Assembly: GCF_947501665.1 (NCBI RefSeq)
Contig: NZ_CANMWS010000004.1
Span: 170,796-234,795, forward strand
From: an uncultured Shewanella sp.
GTDB taxonomy: Bacteria > Pseudomonadota > Gammaproteobacteria > Enterobacterales > Shewanellaceae
Direction: 5' to 3'
Length of the DNA: 64,000 nucleotides
Below, piece after piece: positions 16,978 to 26,298 of the stretch. Numbering within the stretch: position 1 is the first letter of the stretch; each line of letters starts with the position of its first letter. A program made the translations under genes and the position numbers. Below the pieces are notes generated by a model. That model did not search any database, had not been told where the DNA came from, and saw only the letters and a program-made list of their open reading frames with translations.

Positions 16978-17122
16978 CATATCCAGTAATAATTAGTATT
17001 TTTCAACCTTAGATTAAGCGCCTATACTCAGTGTCATTCAAACCCCTTATACTAAAATTATTATTTTTAATTATATAAATTAAAACCTTATATATATTTG
17101 TCTTTATAGGTAGGTAAACATC

Positions 17123-17863
17123 ATGACTCAGACACTTAATCAAGAAAAAGCCCTTATCGTGATCACTGGTGCATCATCTGGTATTGGCGCCGCAATGGCA
17201 AAAGCCTTCCATACTAAAGGTCACCCTTTACTCTTATTAGCAAGGCGCCTAGAGCCTATGCAATCACTCAACCTTGATAATAGTCTCTGTATCAGCGTTG
17301 ATGTCACTGACACCGCATCAATCAAAAATGCCATTGTCACCGCAGAAGCCCAATATGGAAAAGTAGGCGCCTTAATTAATAACGCAGGGACGATGCTACT
17401 GGGACAAGCCGATACACAAGATCCTAACGAGTGGAGCCATATGCTCAACATTAATGTAATGGGCGTTCTCAACGGGATCCACGCCGTATTGGCTGATATG
17501 AAAGCTCGCAACACGGGCACCATCATTAATATTAGTTCTATCGCAGGATTTAAAACTTTTCCTAACCATGCTGCTTATTGTGCCACTAAATTTGCCGTTC
17601 ATGGGTTAACTGAAAATATACGAGAAGAAGTTGCTACGGATAATGTTCGCGTCATCACCATCTCTCCAGGTGCTGTTGAAACCGACTTATTGTCTCATAC
17701 CACCAGTAACGAAATTAAAGCAGGCTATCACGACTGGAAAGAAGAAATGGGGGGAGTCATAGCACCAGAAACGATTGCAGAAGCCGCCTTATTTGCCTAT
17801 GAGCAACCTCAAAATATCTGTGTCAGAGAAATCGTTGTTGCAGCCACTCGCCAGCAACCTTAA
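17123..17863 (+). CDS. Short-chain dehydrogenase/reductase (YdfG-like)
   Basis: This 246-aa classical SDR has TGASSGIG (residues 15-22) for cofactor binding, NNAG (86-89), the catalytic serine in NISSIAG (137-142) and the Tyr152-x3-Lys156 pair (YCATK). ARR after the second strand suggests NADP(H). The C-terminal region (ITISPGAVETDLLSHT) resembles 3-hydroxy-acid/serine dehydrogenases of the YdfG group, but the substrate is not determined. The start has AGGTAGG about ten bases upstream. The divergent LysR gene is its probable regulator, and a terminator follows within 10 bp. Confidence 0.86.
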   Translation: MTQTLNQEKALIVITGASSGIGAAMAKAFHTKGHPLLLLARRLEPMQSLNLDNSLCISVDVTDTASIKNAIVTAEAQYGKVGALINNAGTMLLGQADTQDPNEWSHMLNINVMGVLNGIHAVLADMKARNTGTIINISSIAGFKTFPNHAAYCATKFAVHGLTENIREEVATDNVRVITISPGAVETDLLSHTTSNEIKAGYHDWKEEMGGVIAPETIAEAALFAYEQPQNICVREIVVAATRQQP

Positions 17864-17871
17864 ATATGATG

Positions 17872-17908
17872 AACCAAGCCGCAATGCTTATATTGAGGCT
17901 TGGTTTTC
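17872..17908 (+). terminator. Intrinsic terminator of the SDR gene
   Basis: AACCAAGCC (17872-17880) and GGCTTGGTT (17897-17905) pair, with an inner CAAT/ATTG extension, and the second arm runs into TTTT. It sits between convergent genes. Confidence 0.8.
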
Positions 17909-19217
17909 AACACGAAAATCGAAGATCTTGTAAGTGTAACGCCCAACCATAAAACCCTAGATACTTTTTCATCAATACGGTATTTATCAATAGCATAAAA
18001 ATAAATGAAACCAGTACACTCAGTGCAACCCCCAAGACACCATAGATTGGAATCGACAAAATTAATAAAAGAACATTAATGATCACCGCACTCAGTGCCC
18101 CATATAATGCAGGTTTTGCAAAACCTGAGTGGCGTAACCAAGCTTGCTGTAAAAAAAAGACTGATTGTAAAAAATAAGCCAACACCATAATCACTAATGA
18201 TAAATAATAATCACTGTACCCTTTACCAAATAAAGTGAGCAATGGCTTCCCAAAGAGTAAAATCATACCACTCAGTAAAAATGAGATAAAAAATAACTGC
18301 CGTACACCTTGACCATTTAACTTACTCATTTGCGCTAATCCACTTTCATGGGCCGTGGACATATGTGGCTGAATAATACCGGCAACACTGGACTGTACGA
18401 CGATAAATATCTGCACTATGGTAAAACAAGCCGCAAAGTAACCAATTTGCCCGTCCCTGCCAAAAATCTCCAATACATAAATACACATTTGTGACATCAA
18501 CATATTTAACACAAAAACAAACATCATTGGAAAGGCATAGTTTAACCAATGACGATGAAAAACGTGCTTTCTATCTTGTTGTATTTTCGGCTCGCTCTCT
18601 TTAAGATTCATAATAGAAAACACAATAACGGTCAATAAAACATAACTCAAAACGACAATAACCATCGCAACATTAGAGGTTAACTCTATATTCAGAGAAT
18701 AAAAAATACTCAGTGCAAGTAAAATAAGTAAAGGATAAATACATTGCTTAGGGATATAAGCCACAATGAGTCGCTTTTTAATTAAAGCGGTATCTCGTAA
18801 TAATCTTAAAGCTGCAGCAAAAGGGATAGCAAAAACAGCCAGTAAAATAGGGTGGTAATGTTTGAGTCCATCGGTTTGCTCATATTCAATAAAAAGGATA
18901 ACACCTCCGACACAAAACGACACAATCACACCGATTAACATGTAAAAGCGTAAATACTCCCAAACCATCACATCACGATTATTCTGTATAAGTTTGGGAA
19001 AAACACTAAAAGTTGCAAAATTTCCCCCTAGCAACACTGTCATTTGCGCTAAACCAATAAACGTTTCAGCGGTTTTAAAATTACCATAGCTTTTTGGTGA
19101 CATCATTCGAGACAGAACGATGTTATAAAAAAGAGTGAGAAAAAAACCAATAATACTGAATGCTAAAGCAAGTAAAAAAGCCTTAAATAAATAAGTTTGT
19201 TCATCATCATTTAACAT
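17907..19217 (-). CDS. Oligosaccharide flippase family protein (Wzx/MATE-like)
   Basis: This 436-aa polytopic membrane protein has about 12-14 helices. The N-terminal part (FNIVLSRMMSPKSYGNFKTAETFIGLAQMTVLLGGNFATF) matches the polysaccharide biosynthesis/export flippase family, in which lipid-linked sugars are moved across the inner membrane. There is no glycosyltransferase or O-antigen gene nearby, so the cargo is unknown and it stands as an orphan. The last residues (LHLQDLRFSC) are polar and cytoplasmic. Confidence 0.78.
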   Translation of the reverse strand: MLNDDEQTYLFKAFLLALAFSIIGFFLTLFYNIVLSRMMSPKSYGNFKTAETFIGLAQMTVLLGGNFATFSVFPKLIQNNRDVMVWEYLRFYMLIGVIVSFCVGGVILFIEYEQTDGLKHYHPILLAVFAIPFAAALRLLRDTALIKKRLIVAYIPKQCIYPLLILLALSIFYSLNIELTSNVAMVIVVLSYVLLTVIVFSIMNLKESEPKIQQDRKHVFHRHWLNYAFPMMFVFVLNMLMSQMCIYVLEIFGRDGQIGYFAACFTIVQIFIVVQSSVAGIIQPHMSTAHESGLAQMSKLNGQGVRQLFFISFLLSGMILLFGKPLLTLFGKGYSDYYLSLVIMVLAYFLQSVFFLQQAWLRHSGFAKPALYGALSAVIINVLLLILSIPIYGVLGVALSVLVSFIFMLLINTVLMKKYLGFYGWALHLQDLRFSC

Positions 19218-19597
19218 TTAATATTCATACCATTAGGTTCTATCTATCTCAGTTCACTATAATGGGCTGTATTATATGAACAAAAACTGTCATGTCGTGC
19301 AGTATAAGCTCTCATAGAATGTAAGGATGCTGAACATAAACAGAAATAATAAAATGGAATGGAATGGAAAAGAAAAAAAGCTGAGTGGCCGTCCACTTCC
19401 AAAATAACCCTAATATCATTAAGTAATACGTCAATCGATACCTAACATACCTACCCATCAAATATTCCTAGCTTTTCAGCCTATCAACACTCTTCAGTAT
19501 AAGAATAAATTGGTTATTCCGCTTTAAATTACCTTTATCATTTGCTCATCAAGATGATTGACTATCTCCTAATAATAACTTAGGAGATAGCCATACA
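19218..19597. other. Intergenic region with an 11-bp stem-loop
   Basis: No ORF is supported. CTATCTCCTAA (19562-19572) and TTAGGAGATAG (19580-19590) form a perfect stem with a 7-nt loop just after the minus-strand gene ending at 19598. It has no T-run and may be a weak terminator or 3'-end stabiliser. The rest should hold the upstream region of the flippase gene. Confidence 0.5.
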
Positions 19598-20791
19598 CTA
19601 GCCTCTTGGCCGGATCACCAAAGGCGCTAAAGTCATTTTGGCATTTTGGCTCGCTCCTTGATATTCGCTATAACTTTCTCCCTCAAAAATAGTATAAAAA
19701 ACATCAATGAAGTCATCTTCATTCGTCGTCCAACTATCCGGCATTGCTTGAATAACCGCATTAGTTAATCGAGTAATGATCGCTGCAGTTTGTGTTGTAG
19801 TTTCAGGAATAAATTGTAATACCTGAGTCGCAACATTCAAAAGGGCTGTGGCTAATGCTTTATAATTAATATTGTCATCACTTTCCATCAGTAAAATATC
19901 AACTGCCTGCCAGCGGTAATTATCCCATTGAACGATAATTTGATTTGGTGTGTACTCTTTTTGTGCTTTATCTAAATAAGGCAATTCAACGACGTCTATT
20001 TTAGGTGTTAATTCATCTCCCGAGGCATTCACTCCAGTAATAATGGCATAGACTTCAGCGGGGCCAGAGATCCACGACTCTTTTATTTTTTGTACTTCAA
20101 TATTTTTAATCACTGTCATTGATAAAGGCTCAGCCACCATAGAAGTAGGCTGATTAGATAATAACCTCCTCTCACTTGACGTTATTTGTCCTTCAACTTG
20201 ATCAAAAATAGCATTCATTGCTTCAAGCCCAGCCTTGATCGTTTTCTCTTTATTAAGCTCTACAATAAAAACAGGTTGAGTTGGCAAGCGATAGGCATCG
20301 AGGTATTCAACTCGCCCATCAGCCCCGAAAGCTTCTATATTTCCATCACCTTCATCGTTCGAAGAAAACACAAATAAAGGCACTTCCCCTGCTTGTAATT
20401 GAACGAGCATACTCTCGTCTGCCAAGCGTATTTGAACCACTTCCGATGGCTTATCATTTGCTTGTGAATTAATGCCTTTAAGTTGATTAATATTAATACT
20501 ATAGTCATCAATGTTTGCCACCGTTGCTATAGGTAATCCATCTATTTCATTAACTGGCATGCTCAAGTTGTACTCAGTAATATAATACGAAATACCTTTT
20601 GCAATATGAACGTAATTAAGCGCCAAAGCCCGAGCAATTGCTCTTTTGTTTTTTTCTACAGAATGTGAAGTCAATGAATGCGTAAAAAGGTCATCAACGC
20701 TGTTGATGTTTCGCTCATTCGCGCCAACATTGAAACAAAATATATTCAAGCTAAAAGTCACGGAAAATACTGCAATAGAGAAACATTTCAT
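19598..20791 (-). CDS. Secreted DUF3103-like protein
   Basis: The 397-aa product has a signal peptide (first about 23 residues, ending NVGA). The C-terminal half, with KESWISGPAEVYAIITG, YTPNQIIVQWDNYRW and SWTTNEDDFIDVFYTI, looks like the DUF3103 family known from Vibrio and Shewanella-type bacteria; this is recalled, not searched. No catalytic motif is visible. It could be an extracellular or periplasmic protein of unknown role. It has no operon partner, and its 3' end is marked by the stem-loop at 19562-19590. Confidence 0.6.
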   Translation of the reverse strand: MKCFSIAVFSVTFSLNIFCFNVGANERNINSVDDLFTHSLTSHSVEKNKRAIARALALNYVHIAKGISYYITEYNLSMPVNEIDGLPIATVANIDDYSININQLKGINSQANDKPSEVVQIRLADESMLVQLQAGEVPLFVFSSNDEGDGNIEAFGADGRVEYLDAYRLPTQPVFIVELNKEKTIKAGLEAMNAIFDQVEGQITSSERRLLSNQPTSMVAEPLSMTVIKNIEVQKIKESWISGPAEVYAIITGVNASGDELTPKIDVVELPYLDKAQKEYTPNQIIVQWDNYRWQAVDILLMESDDNINYKALATALLNVATQVLQFIPETTTQTAAIITRLTNAVIQAMPDSWTTNEDDFIDVFYTIFEGESYSEYQGASQNAKMTLAPLVIRPRG

Positions 20792-21088
20792 ATCAACTTC
20801 CTTTTATTGGATGAATAAAAAACAATTATCACAACAAATTAAACAAACTGATAACCACAAATAATTTTTAGCATCCTCAATACCTGATAGGCAACTCGAC
20901 CTTTGTCTTAATATGATAATTAATTGTCACATCCGGACATTAAAAATCAAAAGAAGTTCACTTTTTTCGATAAAGAAGTACAAAAAAACTGCGACAGCTT
21001 GTCGCACTTAACGTATTAATCTTTGCCAAGAAGAGATCGGATTGAGAATATAGCTCCACTTTAACAACTATCTAAAAATATAATTAAC

Positions 21089-23143
21089 ATGTTGCGTCTA
21101 TCTTCCTTATCCATTTCTATTTTTTCCGTTCTAATATTGCCTACAATTGTATTTGCCGACGAAGGAGACATGGAGGTCATCGAAGTCAAAGGCCGTCCAC
21201 AAGAAAATTATAGTATTGCCTCACCATCGACCTCTATTCCACAAATTGATGCCAGCGACCTACTTGAAAAATTACCTGGCGCCGCCGTCAATGGAAATGG
21301 TCCTTTAACTGGCATTGCACAGTATCGAGGCTTATATGGAGATAGAGTCAATACTCAAATAAACGGTGTCTCTTTAGCTGGCGCAGGCCCCAATGCGATG
21401 GATACCCCATTGAGCTACGCCAGTTTAATTTTAACTGAAGGCGTCAGTATGACCCGTGGTATTGCTCCCGTATCAGCAGGTATCGATACCTTGGGAGGAA
21501 GTATCGAAGTCATTGAATCAAAAGCCACACTTGATGAAACCAGCGGCGAGCTCTCAGGTCAATACCAAACCAACGGTGATAGAGGCCATCTAGGAGGAAA
21601 AGCCAATTTAGGTAGCAAAAAACAAGCTGTATTATTGTATGCAGAAAAATTAGAAGGTAATACTAATGTCACTACAGGAGATGGAGACACCATTACACCC
21701 ACCACTTATGAAAAAACCATGGCTGGGGGTGAGTATCGCCTGAATTTAAGTCAAAATGACATTAATGATGAATCGATTGCTTTTGGATATCAATTTTTAG
21801 AAACAAATGATGCAGGTACACCGGCTCTTCCCATGGATATTGACTTTATTCGTACTCACAGATTTAAAGTCGAAGGGGAGCATGATATTAGTAACTGGGA
21901 TCTCAACTGGCATATGGCCTATAGCGATGCAAAACATGGTATGGATAACTATAGCCTACGAGATAAACCCGATACGACAAGTGCTCGATATAATCATGCT
22001 GATAGTAATAGCTTTGACAGTGAAATTTCAATTGCAAAAGATGCTTGGTTATTGGGTTTAGACGCACGTTTAAGTCAACATAACTCTTTGATTACCGATC
22101 CAACAACAGCCAGCTTTTATATCGACAATTTTAACGATGTTCAAGACGATGTATACAGCATATTTGCACAATGGCAACAGGATATTGGTCAGTGGAATTG
22201 GCAATTTGGTAGTCGAATTAAAAATTATCGCACTGATGCTGGTACCATTAATACATCAATGGCCAGCACGATGACTGCTGTACAAGCGCTTGTTGATGAT
22301 TTTAATAATAGCGAACGTTCACAAGTTCAAACCGGATTGGATTTAACCATTAATGGTCAATATGAGTTTAATAGTGCTTGGACAGGTATTATTGGCCTTG
22401 CACGCAAACAAGATAGCGCCAGTTATCAAGAAAGGTACTTATGGCTACCGATGCAATCCACAGGGGGACTTGCAGATGGTCGAACCTATGTCGGTCAAGT
22501 TGATCTTGATTTAGAAACCGCATATCAACTCGAGTTGGGTGTCGACTTTGAACACAACAAATGGCAATTCAGTCCGAGAGCTTTTGTTAACCGCATCGAT
22601 AACTATATTCAAGGAACCCCTGCAACGGATCCTAATGTGATTGCCGTCGCCGCCATGATGGGAGATGACAATCCGATGCAATTTAGTAATGTAGACGCCT
22701 TACTTTATGGTATGGATGTCACCGCAAGCTATCAATTATCCACACGTTGGAAAATCGATTTACTCAGCAGCTATGTTAGAGGCGAACGTCGAGACATTGA
22801 TGATAACCTTTATCGTATCGCCCCACTTAAAGTCAATTTAGGACTCAACTTTCAACAAGGTAATTGGATAGGAAGATTAGAAGGTGTGGCAAATGCAGCC
22901 CAAAACAAAGTCTCTGAAACCCAACTTGAAGAAACAACTGCCGGCTATGCCATTATGAACATCTCCGCCGGCTATGATGTAGAAAGTTGGACCGTCAGAG
23001 CAGGCATTAATAATCTGTTTGATACCGAATATGAAAATCATTTAGCAGGCTATAATCGCGTCTACAATTCTGATATTGCTGTCGGTTCTCGCATGCCTGG
23101 CATGGGACTTTCAACTTGGATAACAGGTGCTTACAGGTTTTAA
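21089..23143 (+). CDS. TonB-dependent outer-membrane receptor
   Basis: The 684-aa product has a signal peptide (to about residue 23, VFADEG), a TonB-box-like MEVIEVKG and a plug domain (LLEKLPGAAVNGNGPL, YRGLYGDRVNTQINGV, SVMTRGIAP-type and DTLGGSIEV). A 22-strand-type barrel follows, ending in the Phe-terminal GLSTWITGAYRF. The family imports siderophores, metals, vitamins or glycans; the ligand is not evident. The plug resembles receptors of the OprC/NosA-like group more than classic siderophore receptors. It is followed by a strong terminator. A partial Fur-like match (ATGATAAT, about 20913) lies upstream but is too poor to rely on. Confidence 0.85.
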   Translation: MLRLSSLSISIFSVLILPTIVFADEGDMEVIEVKGRPQENYSIASPSTSIPQIDASDLLEKLPGAAVNGNGPLTGIAQYRGLYGDRVNTQINGVSLAGAGPNAMDTPLSYASLILTEGVSMTRGIAPVSAGIDTLGGSIEVIESKATLDETSGELSGQYQTNGDRGHLGGKANLGSKKQAVLLYAEKLEGNTNVTTGDGDTITPTTYEKTMAGGEYRLNLSQNDINDESIAFGYQFLETNDAGTPALPMDIDFIRTHRFKVEGEHDISNWDLNWHMAYSDAKHGMDNYSLRDKPDTTSARYNHADSNSFDSEISIAKDAWLLGLDARLSQHNSLITDPTTASFYIDNFNDVQDDVYSIFAQWQQDIGQWNWQFGSRIKNYRTDAGTINTSMASTMTAVQALVDDFNNSERSQVQTGLDLTINGQYEFNSAWTGIIGLARKQDSASYQERYLWLPMQSTGGLADGRTYVGQVDLDLETAYQLELGVDFEHNKWQFSPRAFVNRIDNYIQGTPATDPNVIAVAAMMGDDNPMQFSNVDALLYGMDVTASYQLSTRWKIDLLSSYVRGERRDIDDNLYRIAPLKVNLGLNFQQGNWIGRLEGVANAAQNKVSETQLEETTAGYAIMNISAGYDVESWTVRAGINNLFDTEYENHLAGYNRVYNSDIAVGSRMPGMGLSTWITGAYRF

Positions 23144-23211
23144 TACTGTCTTGAGCAACACATATAAATATGTCGCTTATTTAGGGAAGTTCAATGACTG
23201 ATCCTTTCCCT

Positions 23212-23244
23212 CCCAGGGCTTTCCTCCAAAGCTCTGGGTTTTTT
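23212..23244 (+). terminator. Intrinsic terminator of the TonB receptor gene
   Basis: CCCAGGGCTTT (23212-23222) and AAAGCTCTGGG (23228-23238) form an 11-bp stem with one G-U pair and a 5-nt loop, followed by a run of six T. Confidence 0.92.
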
Positions 23245-23439
23245 CTCTCCTCCTCTATCACTAAATGGCAATCTATTACTCCGTAATAATCTATGCAATA
23301 AGTATTCGAAATTAAAAAGTAACGACTAAAATTGACTCGTAGCCTTCTAGGATATTAAAGCGCTACAAAAAACACTGTGGCGACCATAAACATTGCCCAG
23401 TACAAACAACCAATCGAGTCAATAATAAGGATGTTAACT

Positions 23440-23904
23440 ATGAAACTTTTATCGTGTATATCAACCGCAGCTTTACTCTTTATAGCAAGCCACTCTTTTG
23501 CTGAAGATCTTAATATTGGCATTGAAAGTCTCTGTGAAGGCAGAACGTGTACATTTGAAATACCCATTGTCGAAGGTAGGGCCGTTTCTTGGTACATAAC
23601 GTCTCAAACAGCAGGTAATCCAGGCATTGAAATTATCAGTCCAGATGGTGAGTTAATGGCAAAAACAACAGTTTATTCCAAAGACTTAAATAATAAAAGT
23701 ACAGGGGATTTTGTTGCACCTACCACTGGCCGATATACTGTGATTTTCACCAATATGATTGAAGTTGTTTCAGATACAGCAACTATCACGAGTGATTGGG
23801 GCAATACTGTCAGTCAAACCTTCCAATTTGCAGGTGAAGATTGGACTGATGAAGACTACAATGACATTTTTGCAGCCATCACTTGGTTTGATAAAAAAGG
23901 ATAG
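23440..23904 (+). CDS. Small secreted protein with a C-terminal DxDYND calcium-loop-like motif
   Basis: The 154-aa product has a signal peptide (MKLLSCISTAALLFIASHS, then FAED). ATG 23440 is spaced nine bases from AAGG, which excludes the earlier ATG at 23431. The mature part is beta-rich (CTFEIPIVEG, PGIEIISPDGELMAKT, GRYTVIFTN). It ends EDWTDEDYNDIFAAITWF. This tail resembles the calcium-binding D-x-DYND loop of the LecB lectin and of DUF4114 domains. A carbohydrate- or surface-binding role is possible but not shown. It has its own terminator and lies between the TonB receptor and a CpdB-like lipoprotein. Confidence 0.65.
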   Translation: MKLLSCISTAALLFIASHSFAEDLNIGIESLCEGRTCTFEIPIVEGRAVSWYITSQTAGNPGIEIISPDGELMAKTTVYSKDLNNKSTGDFVAPTTGRYTVIFTNMIEVVSDTATITSDWGNTVSQTFQFAGEDWTDEDYNDIFAAITWFDKKG

Positions 23905-23924
23905 TTGAGTATTCCACTCACTCC

Positions 23925-23950
23925 AAAGGGGCCTTTAGGCTCCTTTTTTA
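23925..23950 (+). terminator. Intrinsic terminator
   Basis: AAAGGGGCC (23925-23933) and GGCTCCTTT (23938-23946) pair with one G-U and a 4-nt loop, then continue into TTT. It ends the small secreted protein gene. Confidence 0.9.
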
Positions 23951-24139
23951 TTCCATCATTCTGTGAACCACCTTCAAAATACACTATTAACAATTAGTTA
24001 AAGAACTGTAGGCATCAACCTGATATTCTTATCCTGACTCCAAAACGACTTGAAAACTCTAATTTTCAGGTCAATTGAGTATCAATTAAGGAAGCACAAG
24101 TGCATCACTTTTGCTATTAACAAGGAATAAACAAAGAAT

Positions 24140-26212
24140 ATGTTCAATAAAAAAGAACTGACCATACTCGCCTTTTCACTCCTCTTTGTGAGTGGCTGTG
24201 GTTTGGATGATTACAGTACCGGTGATGATGACGATAATGAAAGCAGTAATCAAGTTGAAGTGACCCTTCGTATTTTAGAAACCAGTGATTTACACAGTAA
24301 CATCATGGATTACAATTATTATCTCGGCGCAGAAGATCCCAGCATAGGCTTAGCAAGAACTGCCAGCTTAATTAATGAAGCACGTAACGAAAGTGATAAT
24401 GTTGTCTTAGTCGATAATGGTGATCTATTGCAAGGTAGTCCAATGGGTGATTATATTGCAAAAAAAGGGCTAGGTAATGGTGATGTTCATCCAGCCTATA
24501 AAGCAATGAATACACTAGATTACGTGGTCGGTAATATCGGTAACCATGAATTTAATTATGGGTTAGACTTTCTTGAAACTGCAATTGCAGGTGCTGATTT
24601 TCCTTATATCAATGCCAATGTTTACTGTGACTCTTATGAGTGCTGGGATAATGTTCAAAAAGGAGATAATTTATTTACTCCCTATCTCATAAAAGAAAAA
24701 CAAGTACTAGATAATAAAGGTAATAAGCAAATCATCAACATTGGTTATATCGGTTTTGTTCCCCCACAGATCATGCAATGGGATGCACAACACTTGCAAG
24801 GCATAGTCCGTGTTGACGATATTGTCAAAACGGCTGAGAAATTCATTCCCATCATGAAAAAAGAAGGCGCCGATATTATTATTGCCATTCCTCATTCAGG
24901 TATAGGCTCAGTCTATGATATCAACGAAAATGATATCGAAAATGCTACTTTTGCGTTAACGTATGTCGATGGTATTGATGCTATTGCTTTTGGTCACAGT
25001 CATGCTGTTTTCCCAAGCGAGCAATATGACGGTTTATATAAAACCAATATTATTAAAGGGACCTTAAATGATGTCCCAGCCGTTATGCCTGGCCGTTGGG
25101 GGGATAATTTAGGAATAATCGATCTCACGCTTAAACGCACGAATGACAAATGGACCGTTGAAGATTCACAATCTGAATCAAGGCCCATTTATCAAGAGCA
25201 GGCACTCGTAGACGCCAACCTTGATATTCGTCAAGCAGTTGAAATCGATCATCTCGGCACACTCGAGTTTGTTGAACAACCGATAGGCAAATCCTCTAAT
25301 AACTTCTATAGCTTCCTATCACTTGTTCAAGATGATCCCAGCATACAAATTGTCGCAGATTCCCAACGGGCTAAAGTACAGGAACAAATAACTAATCTAA
25401 GTGACTTAAGTCACCTTCCCGTACTGTCTGCTGCAGCCCCCTTTAAAGCAGGTGGAAGACACGCTACTAGCAGTGATAGTGAACAATATGTACAAGTTAA
25501 TAAAGGCAATTTAACCTATAAAAATGCAGCCGATCTTTATGTCTATCCCAATACCTTAGTCGCACTGAAAGTCACTGGGGCAGATGTCAAAGAATGGCTT
25601 GAATGCAGTGCCAACCTGTTTAATCAGATTAATCCAAATGATGAAGCCCCCCAACAACTAATCAATTGGGATAATCATCCGACTTATAATTTTGATATTA
25701 TTGACGGTGTGACTTATCAAATCGATGTCACCCAACCCAGTAAATACAACAGCGATTGTCAGCTGATTTCAGGTCAAGATAATACACAGCGTATCATAAA
25801 CTTAACTTACACAAATGAAAATAATGATCCCTATACCGGAGAAGAACTGGCTTCAATGGAATTTATTATCGCCACTAACAACTATCGAGCATTTGGTGAA
25901 AAATTTGCAGGAACAGGTGCAAAAAATGTGGTTTTAGAACTGCCTGATGAAAATAGAGATGTGCTTGCTCGCTACATCACTCAACAAACCGCCACCTTTG
26001 GGGAGGTCACTTCTGTTGCTGATAATAATTGGTCCTTTAAAGCCATTAAAACCGATGCTGTACTCGATATTCGTTTTGAAACCCAAGATAGCACTGAGGC
26101 TGATAACTTTATTAACGAATACCAACAGCGCAAGTTACATAAAATCGATACAGATGAACTGGGATTTGCGATTTACCAAATTGATTTAGCAACAGACACC
26201 GCCGATGAGTAA
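24140..26212 (+). CDS. cpdB: Lipoprotein 2',3'-cyclic-nucleotide phosphodiesterase / 5'-nucleotidase (CpdB-like)
   Basis: The 690-aa product begins with a lipoprotein signal (lipobox VSGC near residue 20) and an acidic linker, so it is probably anchored to a membrane. The calcineurin-type metallophosphatase motifs are in order: ETSDLHSN, DNGDLLQGSP, GNHEFNYG, IPHSGIG and FGHSHAVF. The C-terminal 5'-nucleotidase domain follows, with ALKVTGADVKEWLE and IATNNYRAFG. It should dephosphorylate cyclic or mono-nucleotides in the periplasm to salvage nucleosides and phosphate. E. coli CpdB is soluble and about 650 aa; the lipid anchor is the main difference. The symbol is by similarity only. Confidence 0.83.
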   Translation: MFNKKELTILAFSLLFVSGCGLDDYSTGDDDDNESSNQVEVTLRILETSDLHSNIMDYNYYLGAEDPSIGLARTASLINEARNESDNVVLVDNGDLLQGSPMGDYIAKKGLGNGDVHPAYKAMNTLDYVVGNIGNHEFNYGLDFLETAIAGADFPYINANVYCDSYECWDNVQKGDNLFTPYLIKEKQVLDNKGNKQIINIGYIGFVPPQIMQWDAQHLQGIVRVDDIVKTAEKFIPIMKKEGADIIIAIPHSGIGSVYDINENDIENATFALTYVDGIDAIAFGHSHAVFPSEQYDGLYKTNIIKGTLNDVPAVMPGRWGDNLGIIDLTLKRTNDKWTVEDSQSESRPIYQEQALVDANLDIRQAVEIDHLGTLEFVEQPIGKSSNNFYSFLSLVQDDPSIQIVADSQRAKVQEQITNLSDLSHLPVLSAAAPFKAGGRHATSSDSEQYVQVNKGNLTYKNAADLYVYPNTLVALKVTGADVKEWLECSANLFNQINPNDEAPQQLINWDNHPTYNFDIIDGVTYQIDVTQPSKYNSDCQLISGQDNTQRIINLTYTNENNDPYTGEELASMEFIIATNNYRAFGEKFAGTGAKNVVLELPDENRDVLARYITQQTATFGEVTSVADNNWSFKAIKTDAVLDIRFETQDSTEADNFINEYQQRKLHKIDTDELGFAIYQIDLATDTADE

Positions 26213-26241
26213 CCTCACTCACATCAAATAAATTCATGAAA

Positions 26242-26273
26242 AAGGAGTCAGAAAAACCATTTTATGACTCCTT
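26242..26273 (-). terminator. Terminator between convergent cpdB and the DMT transporter gene
   Basis: AAGGAGTCA (26242-26250) and TGACTCCTT (26265-26273) form a 9-bp stem. Read on the minus strand the hairpin is followed by TTTTT, so it best serves the DMT gene. On the plus strand it is a hairpin without a clear T-run. Confidence 0.7.
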
Positions 26274-26298
26274 CATCTGATTGTAGTGGATATCTTTT

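Noticed and set aside
20905..20930. Fur box upstream of the TonB receptor at 21089
   Set aside because: Only the ATGATAAT core fits; the right half does not.
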